Shown here: piece by piece, positions 13,774-26,254 of the stretch
Numbering within the stretch: the first letter of the stretch is position 1
Layout of the letters: each line of letters begins with the position of its first letter
Assembly (NCBI GenBank): GCA_900239685.1
Contig: OENT01000340.1
Span: 62,001 to 126,000 of the forward strand
DNA: 64,000 bases
Direction: 5' to 3'
Origin: Rotaria macrura
Taxonomy: Eukaryota; Rotifera; Eurotatoria; Philodinida; Philodinidae
Made by a program: the position numbers and the translations under genes
The notes under the pieces: model-generated
What the model was told of the DNA's origin: nothing
What the model saw: the letters and a program-made list of their open reading frames with translations, nothing else
Databases searched by the model: none

Positions 13774-15191
13774 ATACAGAGGGGGAGAATGAGACATAGA
13801 TGAAATCGATTCGTGATCGAAAGATGAGACAACACATGATGATGATGATCACTATATAAAAAAAGAAAGAAAGTGTGCATACAAATATGAATTAGGTGAT
13901 GTCTCATGAATAGACATCAGAAAAAACGAAGAAGAGACAGGTAAAGATAATGTGAGAAAATGAGATACTATAATAGATCGACAAACGCCGTTAAATGTTT
14001 TACTTTCTTTCTTTCGTTTTTTTTTTGTTGTCGAAACAAATCGTTTTCTAATGCGAAGACATATCTTTATTTTTCACACGTTATCAAAGATGACATGCTG
14101 TCGTGTTTTATTAACGATAGATTTTTTATTCTTTAGTATAATAATTTATTGTTTGCATGTACGAGATAGTTTTATAGTGAGAACGTACGTGCACAGCTGG
14201 TTTTTGTCTTTACGAAACGCGGGGAAACAAAATCACAGTTTAATAAGCATGCAACAGTCTTCTTTACTTTTTTTTTTTATGTTGTACAGTCTGTCGTCAG
14301 GCTTGGTTGTCTTCTTTCGTTCATTTCTTTATTTTCTCTCTGCATGTACTTCTTCTGGTTTCGCTTCGTTTTCAGATGAATAAGTTTTGAAGACTATCAC
14401 ATGTACACTATTATTCAATGAGTTGAGCATAATAAATCTTACAGTTAATGATGATTTGAACATCGTTGTGATTGGTATGTGCATACATATATATATATAT
14501 TTATAAGTATAATGAATCATGTCAATAAAATTTTTTATTCGACTGCACTTCTCTACTAATATTATTTTATCATTATAGAAGAAATTCAAAAGGAATACTT
14601 TCATAAAAATAAAAAGCTTCATCATTTTTAACAAGATCACACTTTGTCATGATAATTATCTTAATTAGATGCACATCTATGCTATATCTTTCATCAAAAT
14701 TTTTGTAAGCCGATTTATTACTTATAGATATGTATATAATACTAAAACGATGGTGTCCTTTTTTTTTTCTTCTTCTTTCTCTTCTGTTCGTCACAGTATG
14801 TATGTGTATGTATCAGATAAAGTAATCCAGCATGATAGTAAAACGAACGAACAGAGTGCAAGCCGTTGATGCCATTATTTAGGCAATTGTGGAGAGGACG
14901 GGCACTCTCGTCTCAATACAAAAATGAGGGATAAGAAAAGGGTTATATAAAAATTGTGCACACACATATGCACATAAATAGGAAAGGAAGAAAGAAAGAA
15001 AAAAACGAATGCGACCACATTACAGAGAGATAGAAAAACAGATTCTACTGTAGTTTACCATTCGGCCTTTCTCATTTACCAGAGACAAACATTCTTTTTC
15101 GTTCTTTTTCTTTCTCTATTTTTTCTGTGGCACCAACGACATTATTAACATTGTTCTTTGATTTTTTTTTCTTTCTCTTCTGTTCTAGTCT

Positions 15192-18100
15192 ATGTACAAA
15201 AACGTGCAAGTCAATCATTATAACGACGCTACTAATACGACGACTTCTTCTTCCTCTTCATCTCATACGGGCCAAAAGGCTACTAGCTTGCCTATACAAA
15301 TAACTAGTGTCTTTTCTTCTTCTTCTTCGTCTTCGCCTTCCCCATCTCCATACAATAGCAACATTGGTGACAGCGGCATTACGCTGCCTGTGTCACATAG
15401 ATCTTCAAATAAAATCATGTCATCATCATCATCATCGAAATTAAAATCCGATGTTGATCAACTCGATGATCTTGTTAAAGATTTACTCGATGAAGTAAAT
15501 CGTCCGATAACTAATAACAATAACAATATACATCGATATTCTTATCAACGTCATTCAAATAATGATATATCAAATTCAAAACTATCATCAACATCATTAT
15601 TAAATAATCCGAAATATCATGATGCTGACATGTCATCAAATAATACACAACGTTCAAAAATAACACGCGAAGAACGCATACGTATTAAACGTGGCACTGC
15701 TTCTGCAGATGAAATTCCTATGGCAACGACAACATCAACTACAACAACAACAACAGTAGCACCACCACCACCAACAACAACAACTAAAATTCAAACATCA
15801 TCTATAGTCGATGAACATCTGATCGATTCGTTATTAGAAAGTGTTCAAAATACTTTAAAAAAACGTGCACAAAGAAATCAATCGAATTTAGCAACAGACG
15901 TACCCATACAAAATCGACGAACCTATAGTTCAAGTGCAGCTTATACTGATTCGATTCATCGTGTAAGTTGTCTTTAAAAATGAAATTTCTTTTTCTTTTT
16001 TTTTTGTACATATCATGTTTTTCAATTATCAAATCTTTTGTTCATAATTAATCAGACTATTGTCTACATAGAAATAGAAATCTGATAATAAGTCATGTAG
16101 TTATTTCAAGGTAAACTAACATAGAAAACAACAGAAGGATTGACAGAGTAACATTTATCATCCTTTATCGGAAAAGAAAAGATGTTATGTCATCGATTCA
16201 TAACGAACAGAAATTCTACTTTGATAGAACATATATTTATTCTGAAATAGAGAGAAATAAAAAAGGAAAAAGAGTAAAATGTAACCACTTCATTCGAATG
16301 GTACTTGTAACATTTCATTTTATGACTTTGAAATATTTCATCTAACTTAGTCTTAAGGTTGATATCAGTAGATTTATTACATTAGTTTTCATGTAAATAG
16401 TTTACACAATATTTTGTTGTTAATCATATTGAATTATGAATATATAGATGGATCCAAATCGAGGTCGATTTCCAATAAAACTCTATCGAACGGATAGTTC
16501 AACAAGCACATTATCATCAAGACGACCTTATAGTCGACAAGATTCTCGAGGTAATAGAAAAGAGAAATGTTTTTTTGATAGATTATAAACAGAAATAATC
16601 TCCTAATTCGATGTTAAAAGATGGTTATACATCAGCATCAACAACTGCCATTCCGACATGTTTTCGTGCAACATCAGAACCACCACCTGATGGACCTATT
16701 GAATTACGTCGTATGGATTTAATTCGTTCACCATCACGTACATATGTTGAATCACATGTACCGAATGAATATTGTTATTATTCACGTTCGACATTACCAT
16801 CAAGTGGTATTCGTGTACGTGGTCCTGATTATTCTGGCTATGAAACCGATACAGGTTTGATGACATCTCGTGTATATCCACCGCGATATTATCATGCTCC
16901 GCCACCGCCTGTATATCCTCAACAACGTTACCATGAAAATTATCGTTCAATGTATCATCCAGATGGTTATGATACCGATAGTGGTTTAATAAGTAGCGGT
17001 CGATTACATATGACACGTCCATTGCCACCACGTATGGCTGTCATACCTGAAACTATTATTGTTAATAATCGAATGGTATCATCAACAAATTTAAATCGAG
17101 TACCGACGAATGTACGCAATAGTTCAAATTTTAATCAAATCAATCGTGCAGAAAATATATCTGGCTATGAAACAGATTCAGGTATGAATACACGACAATA
17201 TCAATGTGGATATCGACAAGTACCTGTCGATGTACAATCTGGTCGTGATGAATGGTCAGTTAATCCAACAATGACAAGATCGAGTTCACAACAACAAAGA
17301 TTTGCTGATAATCATCAATATTATAGACAAAATCAAGAGCAATCACGTGGTAATACTTCAGTACCTGCTTTTAGTCATCAATCTGAACAACAACAACAAC
17401 AACAGCAACAAAAAACCAAAACAGTAAGAATCATATATTGCATTCTCGTTTCTTATTAATGAGTTTCGTCAATCATCGCATGTACACATTCATCGCATGT
17501 TTAAAAAGATCAAAGACATTTGATTAATCTAATATATATATTATCTAGACAACAACAACAACAACTACATCATCATCACCATCATCATCATGTGAAGTAA
17601 AAACAACTAAAAGAGATATATCAATAATACCAACGATATTTCCCGGATCAGTTGGTTTATCAAATCCATTGAATGGAAATAAACCTCACCAACAAACATC
17701 TGAAGTCGATGTAAAACGTAAAATTTCGACTGATCATCTAACAAAACGAGCTCCAAGACCACATGGAGGCGTTATTGAGAGTACTGTATTGCAATCACCT
17801 ATTGATGCTGGTGCAACAGATACAAAAATAGATTCGACTACTGTTGAGACTGTAAGACATGCATCTATGAAGTTATTTAATCTATTATCCCATTGCTCGA
17901 TACCGTTTTTTATTTTGCTGTGCTTAAAAAGAAAATGATTATTATTTTATTGAAGAGTATCTATCTTTCTTTTTTTTTTTGTTGTCTATTATTAATAGAT
18001 ATCAAATTCAAATGTAGATAATCAAACAGGAAAAGTCGCAACAACAATTCCTACATTTCCAGTGATTAATCAATCATGTATGTATACACACACAAGATAT

Positions 18101-20265
18101 GATATGAAGAAGAAAGAAAAGAAAAACGTTTAAACATTGATTATTTATATATTTAGATAATGCTGCTGCTCAAACACGTGTAGGAAATAGGTTGGGATTA
18201 AATAGTATACGAATAGAGTATTGTTTCTATATTCTTGTCTTATATTTTTTTTGTTCTAGTTCAATACGAAATCAAGAAGAAAGCTCACGAAGATCAAGTG
18301 TTTCTTCGACAACAGGTTTGTTATTTATCATCGAATTCGGTTAAGTGTTGGCAAAAGTTCAACTTACTTTTAATGATTGAAAATAATAGCTATAATTATA
18401 TCTTCAAGCTATTTACCAAGCTATTTGTGAAATTCATAAGTTCTTATTTCTTTTCTCGTAGGAGAAATAAGAGTTGCGTTGTGTAAAGAAAAGAGATCTT
18501 GTATTTGTCGATAAGATAATGTACAAGGTTGTGTTTTCATACATAGTCGACACGATTTCAAGTAAATTAATTTAATTCTTATAATCATGATAGATTCCAA
18601 AAGTTAGTGTATATTATTCGAGTAAATTTCTAGCTGCAAGCAACAATTAGTATTTCATCCAGATGTTCTATTCCAAACGGCGAACATTTATTTTTAGAAC
18701 ATAGACATTTAATATGATTACCAGAAGTGTCGTTAGGATCAAACTAATTTTTTTGAGAGGTACTACTTTTCTGACTTGATGATGAATATAGAATAACTAC
18801 TAATCGTACATTACAAATAGAGAATAATAAAAAAAAACAACACAGAAGCATTTCGATAGTCTAAATAACGAAAAGTTTGAACTTAATCACATCTTTTATG
18901 ATTGAAACAAGAATGAAAAAAAAAAAGCTATTTCTTTTTCCTTTAATTATTCTCACAGAATCAGATGTCAACCGTAATGGTGCCTATCAAGCACATAATG
19001 TAAGTCAATTTTGGTACAAGGAAAAAATGTCACGTGAAGATGGTATGCTAGATTACAATGATTAAGTAGAGCCAATCATATATGTATTGTTTCTCATTAT
19101 TCATAGCTATTAATTTATTGAAAACAAAACCACCTGGTACATTTCTTATACGTGATAGCCAAGGTTTTCCAGGCTCGTTTGGTCTTGCTGTTAAAGTTGA
19201 AACATTACCACCGGGCATTCATTCTAAACCAGGTTTGTTATCAAATTGTAATTAAATATTTACGAAAAAAAGAAAACACGAATGTAATATTAAGGTGCCG
19301 ATCCTCTTGCTGAACTTGTTCGTCATTATCTTATTGAACGAATACCAAGTGGACATGTTCGATTGAAAGGTTGTCCGAATGAACCCGATTTTGGTAGGCT
19401 AAGAAATATGAATTTTAATTTTCAATTCAATTTTCTGATTTGTTTGTCGCGTTTCATTATTCAGCTAATCTATCCGCATTAGTCTATCAGCATACGTTGA
19501 CAGCACTTGCCTTACCAACGAAACTTGTCCTACCAACAACTGATATTACTGAAGATTATCATCCGACAACAAATCAACAACAAGATAATAAAAAAATATC
19601 TATTAAAGATTTATTAGAAAAAGGAGCTGGTAAATAAAACAATATAATTGAATTTAATGAATGAAAATCATCTCGATTTTTATGATTCTTAGCCTGTAAT
19701 GTCGTCTATTTAAATAATATTGATGTTGAGTCACTATCCGGTCAAATGGCTGTAGCTAAAGCATTAAATAGCACATTTGAAAATGTTGAACATTTACAAC
19801 CGACAATGGTTAATTTCAAAGTATCGAATACTGGTATTACATTAACAGATATCAAAAAGAAGTATGTAATAGTTGATTCTATTGTTCTTCTTTTCAAGAA
19901 TTGCTATAATTAAATAAAATATCATTTTCATTTAGATTATTTTCTCGACGTCATTTTCCAAAAGAATATGTAACATATTGTGGTGTTGATTATGAAACAG
20001 ATCGTTATTGGACAAGCCAATATAATGATCTTGAAATGTTACCACGAGCAAAGTAGAATATAACAACTAATTAGTTTTCTTTCTTGTTTTCTCTATGTTA
20101 TTTCTATTTAGATGTTTTGGTTTTGTATCAAAGAAAATCAATGGTACGAAATCATCTCAACCTGAAAATGAATGTCACATATTTGTCGAAGTCGATCCAT
20201 CACAACCATCAACTGCTATTGTTAATTTTGTATCCAAAGTTATGATTGGTAGTGTACCTGTTTAA
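15192..20265 (+). CDS. Tensin-like focal-adhesion adaptor (SH2-PTB)
   Basis: Fourteen exons: 15192-15962, 16448-16550, 16621-17423, 17549-17851, 17999-18077, 18157-18190, 18260-18315, 18959-19042, 19107-19232, 19295-19393, 19465-19629, 19693-19861, 19936-20052 and 20112-20265, giving 1020 residues. The C terminus is diagnostic. An SH2 domain starts at about residue 734 ([10 protein letters not shown]) with FLIRDS holding the phosphotyrosine-binding Arg760. A tensin-type PTB domain follows at about residues 875-1015. Tensins link integrin tails to actin. The N-terminal 700 residues are Ser/Thr/Gln-rich and disordered. No PTP/C2 module is seen, so it resembles short tensins such as Drosophila blistery or tensin-4. 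Notable pieces are an LD-like helix (about residues 85-105) and three GYxTDxG repeats (about residues 363-480). An acceptor-like TTCTAG lies three bases before the ATG, so upstream exons or trans-splicing are possible. Confidence 0.92.
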
Positions 20266-20723
20266 TTGAAAGAAAGAAAGAGAAGACACATGAAGAAGAA
20301 ATATTTTTCATATTGAACATTATTCTTTCTTTCATATTGATTTGTATCAGTGTTTTTCCTATTAGAATTTTATTATTATACAAGTTTTTTCGTTTTTTTT
20401 TGTAGTCGAATGTCAATTCTTTTCATTTTTTCTTCCATCATGCCCATCCCCACTTGCTCTCACTTTCCTTATTCTCGTTTTGTTATTCTCAAGTGATAAT
20501 ATTCATACATTTATTATCATTCTCGAAGAGATACATAAGCATAACAAAATACAATTTTATCTATATCTTATTTAAAACAAAACAGTGATGATAATAATGA
20601 TCCTTGTTCTCTCTTCTTCTTCTTCTTCTTCTTTTTTTTGTTGGTGCTTGCTTTAATCTCTAATATATTTGTTCTCGAGTATTAAAATGTATCATATTCT
20701 AGAAAAAGAGAAAAGAATAAACT
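20266..20723. other. Tensin 3' flank and reductase upstream region
   Basis: T-rich and CTT-rich DNA with no coding exon. An acceptor-like CATATTCTAG ends at 20702, 21 bases before the reductase ATG. Confidence 0.5.
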
Positions 20724-21685
20724 ATGGAAATACCAACTATTAATTTGGGACACACTGATATTAGTATTACTAGAATTGGCCTAGGCTCTATGCCATTATC
20801 TATCTACGGTCGACCGAAACGAGAAGATGCAATTAATGTTATTCATCGTACACTTGACCTTGGAATAACATTAATTGATACAGCCGATGCTTATTGTTTA
20901 GATGAAAACGATAAAAATTACAGTGAAGTCTTGATATATCAAGCATTGCAAACATATCATGGATCAGCTAATATAAACAATATTATTGTAGCAACAAAAG
21001 GTTTTATTTGAAATAATCTATTGTCTTATATTTAATAGTTTTGTTCATGTTGAAATTTTTCCATACTTCAGGTGGTCTTATACGTCCAGGTGGTGCATGG
21101 CAAACAGATTTAAATCCATCGCGTCTTCGTCAAGCCATACACAAAAGTTATGATAGTCTTGGAGGACAAAAACCAATTTCCTTATGGCAAATACATAATT
21201 CTCCACAAGATAATAAGTATACGTTAAAAGAAATTTTCCAGCCAATACGTGAAGCTGTCGATGCAAATTTAATACAATATGTTGGCGTATCGAATTTTTC
21301 TGTTGAACAAATAAAAGAAGCACAGACATACGTTGAAATACAATCTGTTCAAAATGTTTTCAACATATTTAGACGACAATCAGAAATCGATGGAGTTTTA
21401 AAATATTGTGAAGATAATGGTTTAACATTTTTAGCATATTCACCAATGGGTGGTCGAAGAAAACATAAACGATTGAATAAAGAAAAATTACTTATAAATC
21501 TCGGACACAAATATCATTGTTCATCTTATTGTATTGTTCTTGCATGGATTTTATCGAAATCCAAATCTATTGTACCTATATTTGGTGCAAGTAAAATATC
21601 ATCTATCGATGATTCAGTAAAAGCTATAAATATTCATCTCGATTCGGACGATATTGAAATGATTAATAATCATAAGTTCACTTAA
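20724..21685 (+). CDS. Aldo/keto reductase, bacterial-type
   Basis: Exons are 20724-21000 and 21072-21685 with a 71-base intron, giving 296 residues, typical for the family. The protein is an NADPH-dependent TIM-barrel oxidoreductase acting on carbonyl compounds. The full catalytic tetrad is visible: Asp52 and Tyr57 (IDTADAY), Lys92 (VATKGG, encoded across the intron) and His134 (LWQIHN). Later motifs VGVSNFS and LAYSPMGG line the barrel, and IVPIFGASK is the cofactor-binding region. N-terminal GLGSMPLSIYGRP and KGGLIRPGGAW are, as I recall them, typical of a bacterial and lower-eukaryote subgroup rather than of animal AKR1 enzymes. This suggests horizontal acquisition, but needs a phylogeny. 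The natural substrate cannot be told. Confidence 0.92.
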
Positions 21686-22065
21686 ATCATTTTTTAGATA
21701 GAAAACAAAATTCCAAGAAATTTATTTAAACATCTAAGTGTATGATAGGACAACATCGATTGTATAGTAAACGAATAGGAAGCATTGATAATCCATTGTA
21801 ATATGGCTGAATGTTCTTACAGATGTCTTAAATTGATTAATCTGCTAGGCTTGATTTTGTTGTTTTTCTAATTCTTGTCGGAAGAAAGCAAACACTGTCA
21901 TCATCATGTCTATTTATGTTATTCGGTTGGTTTCGAAGTGTTAATTATTGTTGTTGCTGCTTTTCTTTGTATAAGTATTTCAGTTGTTTTTCTTTTGCAC
22001 CAGTCGTATTAGTTTTTCATTTCATTGCGAGAGAAAACAAGCCAATTTATTTTTCTTGTAGATTA
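21686..22065. other. Short spacer before the SOCS-box gene
   Basis: AT-rich. An in-frame open stretch begins at about 21916 but encodes Cys/Phe-rich low-quality sequence. A strong acceptor-like TTTTCTTGTAG ends at 22061, so it is read as non-coding. Confidence 0.5.
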
Positions 22066-24763
22066 ATGACTAACATAATATCAACGGACAATGATGCTGT
22101 GAATCGACCACGTTTATATCGTTCTGATCATCAATTAAATCTACTTGAATATATTGATACAACTTTAAATGAATCATTTTCATTAAATTTAACATTAATG
22201 AGAACAGTATCCAATGGATATGATCAATATGGCAATACGATTCTTGATCAATATTTACTTTATCTACTATGTCAAAAAATTAATCCAAATAATCAATCGA
22301 ACAATTTAACAAATGATTTATATAATCTCTTACATCGTTTAATAGTTTTAAATGGAAAAATTTCGAAAAGCTTTTTTGAATATTCATTTTCATCATCGAA
22401 TAATTTATCGTATCGTCAAGATATGTTCGATAGTTATACAAATTTTATATGGAATGAATTTGATGTCAATGTTTTGCTTGAACTTGGTTCGTATAAAATA
22501 TTCGAACTAGAATGATATCTACTTGACAATTGAAAATGATTTGATTGACAAGATTCGACACAATTATCTTCAGCATCTCGAGGTCTCACTATATGTTATT
22601 CTATATTGAATTTCATACAGAACTAAGTGTAGCTCTTTAATGAGAACATAACTCGATATCATCTCTTATTACTACTGAAATATTCTCAAGTCTATCTTGG
22701 TTACATTCATTGGAGTTATTTTATTCTCATGATCATATTTCGAGAAAGAACGGTTTATAGATTTTTGAAGTGAAATTTTCGATTTTATACATCAATCTAT
22801 GTAGCTGCAGATTGAGATGTAGCGAAAGTAGTCAATCATAAGAAATCTACAATGTATGGATTTGGGAACTGTAGGACCATCTATTTTCGGTTCCGGTCCT
22901 GTTGAGAAAATTTTCTATCACTTCTGATACATGATATGCGAAAGGAGAGTTGAAGTATTTAGAGCAGAAATCTCGGACCCATCGCTGCTCTCCCACAGAT
23001 CGTTAGCAACCGTCCCCCTTTATCACAGACCATGACAGATGGGTTCTAGCGACGTCACAGATCTTAACAGACGCAACCTTCCCACTCAAATACAGATCGT
23101 GAGTGACCTTATCGATATACGATCAAATCCGTAAGTCAATGCAATATCATTATTGTAGACAAACTTCTTCTTTAATGCAGTTCTAGAGGATGAATAAAAA
23201 GGATTGTAAGCTATTGTTTCGATAGATAAATCAGAAAAGAAACAACTTTCAAATAATTAGCAAGAGTAGTTACATAGTGTTACACATTTTAACCTAGCAG
23301 TGATTGTGCCAACAGTTTTCTTAAGCACAAGCATTTTTTTTTGGATGTACCCAACGTATGTCGAAAAATGAAAATGTATGTGATGGTGAGACAACTATTT
23401 TCATGCTTTGTCTTATTGAAGGCTACCATAGCAGAACGAATTCTAGACTTGTACACAGTCATGCGAACATTGGTAATTCATTAATTTTTTGCAGCGGGAA
23501 GAGAAACGAGTCACAATCATAATGGTTCGATGGTTGAGTGACGCATCAAAGAAAAAGAACTACCGAACATCGGTCATAGAGAGCCACATTAATACTCTAT
23601 ACAAACAATACGGTGATAATCTTATCGATGCATCCTGCCTGCGTACAGGCTTGTCCTTTGTAGTAGCGAAAAAGGTCAAATAATTGTGCTCAGATTATAT
23701 TGAAGTTAACCAAGCGAATCGTCCATGTGTTGATTATGTTGACTGATTTCAACTTTTCCTTGTTCGAACGAAAAATAATTTTTCATTTGATTGAAATTAT
23801 TCTTTTCTCGACCAAAGTTCCATTCACTATTCTTTGCAAGATTAAGCGTATTTTTTCATAGAAGGAGACAACGGGACCATCTTGATAAGTTATTGGTCTG
23901 GATCTCACATGAGACCTCGACCATTTTGCAGTTCCCTAGTATGGATGAAAAGAGTAAAACACCGTCTTTTAATTGGTCCATGTGTATTATAGTCTAGTAG
24001 GAACAAGATTTCTTTTGTCGTATGAAAAAATTTCTAAGGAATTCAATAAAATCTTACTGCATAGTTAACAAATTAAACATATTTCATCCATCCGATAGAC
24101 CTATACATCAATATAGTATCGGTACCGTTAAACTGTTGTTGTAAAATCTTTAACTATGAAAATATTTTTTACATCTATGTTTCAGGTTGCTTCCTGTTAA
24201 AATATCGTTTACGAGATATATTTACTCCTTATCTGGGAAATTTTCGAACAAATAGTAATATTATTCGACAAAAGATCATGGGTTATTTTCTTGAAATCAT
24301 TGGAATATATTATTTATCATCAAAGCATTATGATTTTTTTCGAAATTCTCGTTCCATTGATATGATATTACCTTCTCCATCTGTTTATTCAACATTATCT
24401 CACATTGCTCAATCATATAATAATGATGATAAAGAAATATTTCAGAAATTTCTCAATGCATTATATGATAATGGTGAAATTGACTTTAATATTCATGAGA
24501 TTAAAATTCTCTTACAAAATGATGCTTATAAATTTTTACATAAGAAATTAGAAAATAAAAAACATGATTTTACAAAATTTCTTGAAACTCATATTTGTTA
24601 TCGACAAAGAAATGTTTGTTCAACATTGAAATCCATATGTCGTTTATGTATTAAGATAAATATTAAACAATATCCGAATGATATTACACGATTAACATCA
24701 TTCTCTTTGATAAACAATCATCTTCAACATTTTTTAATTTATGAAAATAAGTTTTGCTTATGA
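22066..24763 (+). CDS. SOCS-box protein (ASB-like)
   Basis: Exons are 22066-22486 and 24186-24763, separated by a 1.7 kb intron, giving 332 residues. The last 45 residues match a SOCS box: a BC-box helix of the type LKSICRLCI and a distal segment in which Leu/His residues precede FLIYEN. SOCS boxes recruit elongin B/C and cullin 5, so the protein is probably a substrate receptor of a ubiquitin ligase. The rest is helical and Asn/Leu-rich. It has loosely ankyrin-like stretches (for example GYDQYGNTILDQYL) but no canonical ankyrin repeat. The start at 22066 follows an acceptor-like TTGTAG by four bases. An AATAAA lies at 24917-24922. A partial match to ASB proteins is my best guess; the SOCS box is the only firm assignment. 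Confidence 0.7.
22487..24185 (+). other. Long intron of the SOCS-box gene
   Basis: A 1.7 kb intron. It contains a G+C-richer stretch around 22970-23110. It also contains a coding-like block at 23495-23683, preceded by a strong TTTTTTGCAG acceptor and ending in a stop. The block may be a transposon remnant or an alternative terminal exon. Confidence 0.5.
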
Positions 24764-25169
24764 ATCATAGATATTACTTGATAATTTATTGTTTGTCTCA
24801 TCTTATACTTCATATATGTATATATTACAGTGAAATATATATATATGTACATATGAGTATAGTTTTTATACGATAAATGTTAATTTATACGTGTAATCGA
24901 GCAATATTTATTATTTAATAAAATAATATTGAAGTCAACAAAAGTCCAGTATCATATTGATGTATTTTATTTCGTACATTCGATATTTAAGTTATAGAAT
25001 TACAAGATTCGAGTAGGCAAACGCCTACTGCAGATTTGTATCGATATAGATTTGAATATTTATTTTTCATTCAATAGAATTAACATGTTGATACTGTACA
25101 TCACAATGTTGATGAAAACTAGTGAATAAACTTTGAAATTGATTATCTCATATAGTAGATCGTCGAGTA
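24764..25169. other. 3' flank of the SOCS-box gene
   Basis: AT-rich, with TA-rich runs near 24815-24850 and AATAAA at 24917-24922. No gene seen. It ends at the TA target site of the neighbouring transposon. Confidence 0.5.
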
Positions 25170-26143
25170 ACGAGTGATCGGAAAGTTTTGGCACAAAATG
25201 TTTGTTTCTTTTTGGTCCACTCGAAAATATTTCAGACGAGTCGAAATCTATGGGTTAGAAGCAGAATTTCGTGTTCTTTCAGAGTATGAATTTAGAAATT
25301 TTGTGTCGACTTTCGTTCGAGAGAAGTAAGGGAATCTTTGAAAGACCTGAAAAATTAGTTTGGACGGAAAAGTTTTTCGTAGTTTTTTATATTTTAACTA
25401 TTGTAATTCGAAACTAAAGGTTGAAACCTTTATGACTCTATCAGTTAGTGGAGAAAAATTTGCCTTACAAAATGTAATATTGGAGTTCTGTTTGGTTGTT
25501 AGACAAGATATCTGAATCTTTGTTTTTCCTATACCCTCATTTTTGAGAAATTGACTTTTTGACCACAAGGTGTTTTTAACAAAAGGAGTTCCTAACAAAA
25601 AACATACAACTTCACTTGTGTAAAAGTTACAACTTAATTCACTATCACATTTTGTAGATAGGTGTCCGCTCTACAAAACTATCGTGTCCGATAACGTTTA
25701 GCAATTTCAAAAATGGTAACTATACTTTAGAAAAAAGTTGTTTATGCATCGTCCAAATTAATTTCTAAGGCTTTTCAAAGATTTCTTCACTGCTCTTGAA
25801 CAATAAATAGATACAAAATTCCTAAACCCATATTCAGAAACAGGACAAAATTCTGGTTCTAACTTATGCATTTGATTTGTTTGAAATACTTTTAAGTAGG
25901 CTAAAATGAATAAACATTGTGCCCAGAAACTTCGGCTCACATGTTCCGTCCAAACTAATTTTTCAGGTCTTTCAAAGATTCCCTTACTTCTCTCGAACGA
26001 AAGCCGACACAAAATTTCTAAATTCATACTCTGAAAGAACACGAAATTCTGCTTCTAACCCATAGATTTCGACTCGTCTGAAATATTATCGAGTGGACCA
26101 AAAAGAAACAAACATTTTGTGCCAAAACTTTCCGATCACCCGT
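25170..26143. mobile_element. Non-autonomous TIR DNA transposon, TA-flanked
   Basis: The left 200 bases (25170-25369) and the reverse complement of the right 200 bases (25944-26143) differ at only a few positions. The element is flanked by TA on both sides (25168-25169 and 26144-26145), as in the Tc1/mariner superfamily. No transposase frame remains; the open frames inside merely read through the inverted ends. A second, diverged copy of the terminal unit lies inside the right arm at about 25745-25940 in the same orientation as the right end, so that arm is a tandem duplication. The close match of the ends suggests recent insertion. Confidence 0.88.
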
Positions 26144-26145
26144 TA

Positions 26146-26254
26146 CTAAATAGTTCATGTAATACTTCTAGAAAATTTCGATTACGTAGATAAGCAATTA
26201 GTTGCTTGAAAGATTTCTTTATCTTCTTGTGATCGTTGATGAAAGAACCTTCTT
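26146..26254 (-). pseudogene. Exon-like fragment cut by the transposon
   Basis: On the minus strand a TATTTAG acceptor is followed by an open block reading EEGSFINDHKK, then FKQLIAYLRNRNFLEVLHEL, up to the transposon end. The frame stops a few codons inside the element. The composition is protein-like. Without the insertion it would read about eight more codons to a stop. No other exon of such a gene is convincing nearby, so this may be a broken gene or chance. Confidence 0.3.

Larger units (their letters stand above)
11679..15191. other. Divergent spacer upstream of phosphatase B and tensin
   Basis: The two flanking genes are transcribed away from each other, so both promoters probably lie here. 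The region is rich in microsatellites and T-runs between about 13400 and 14800. A long pyrimidine tract ending TTCTAG at 15188 sits directly before the tensin start codon. A non-coding or coding upstream tensin exon could lie in this spacer, but I cannot identify one. Confidence 0.5.

Noticed and set aside
16696-17031. 111-codon minus-strand frame rich in His/Asn/Val
   Set aside because: It is the antisense shadow of tensin exon 3.
24261-24763. Start of a separate 161-residue protein at about 24278
   Set aside because: The frame is continuous upstream to an acceptor at 24185 that joins in phase to the exon ending at 22486.
25758-26042. 94-codon minus-strand frame
   Set aside because: It reads through the duplicated right arm of the inverted-repeat element; its repeated peptide is the DNA duplication seen in translation.
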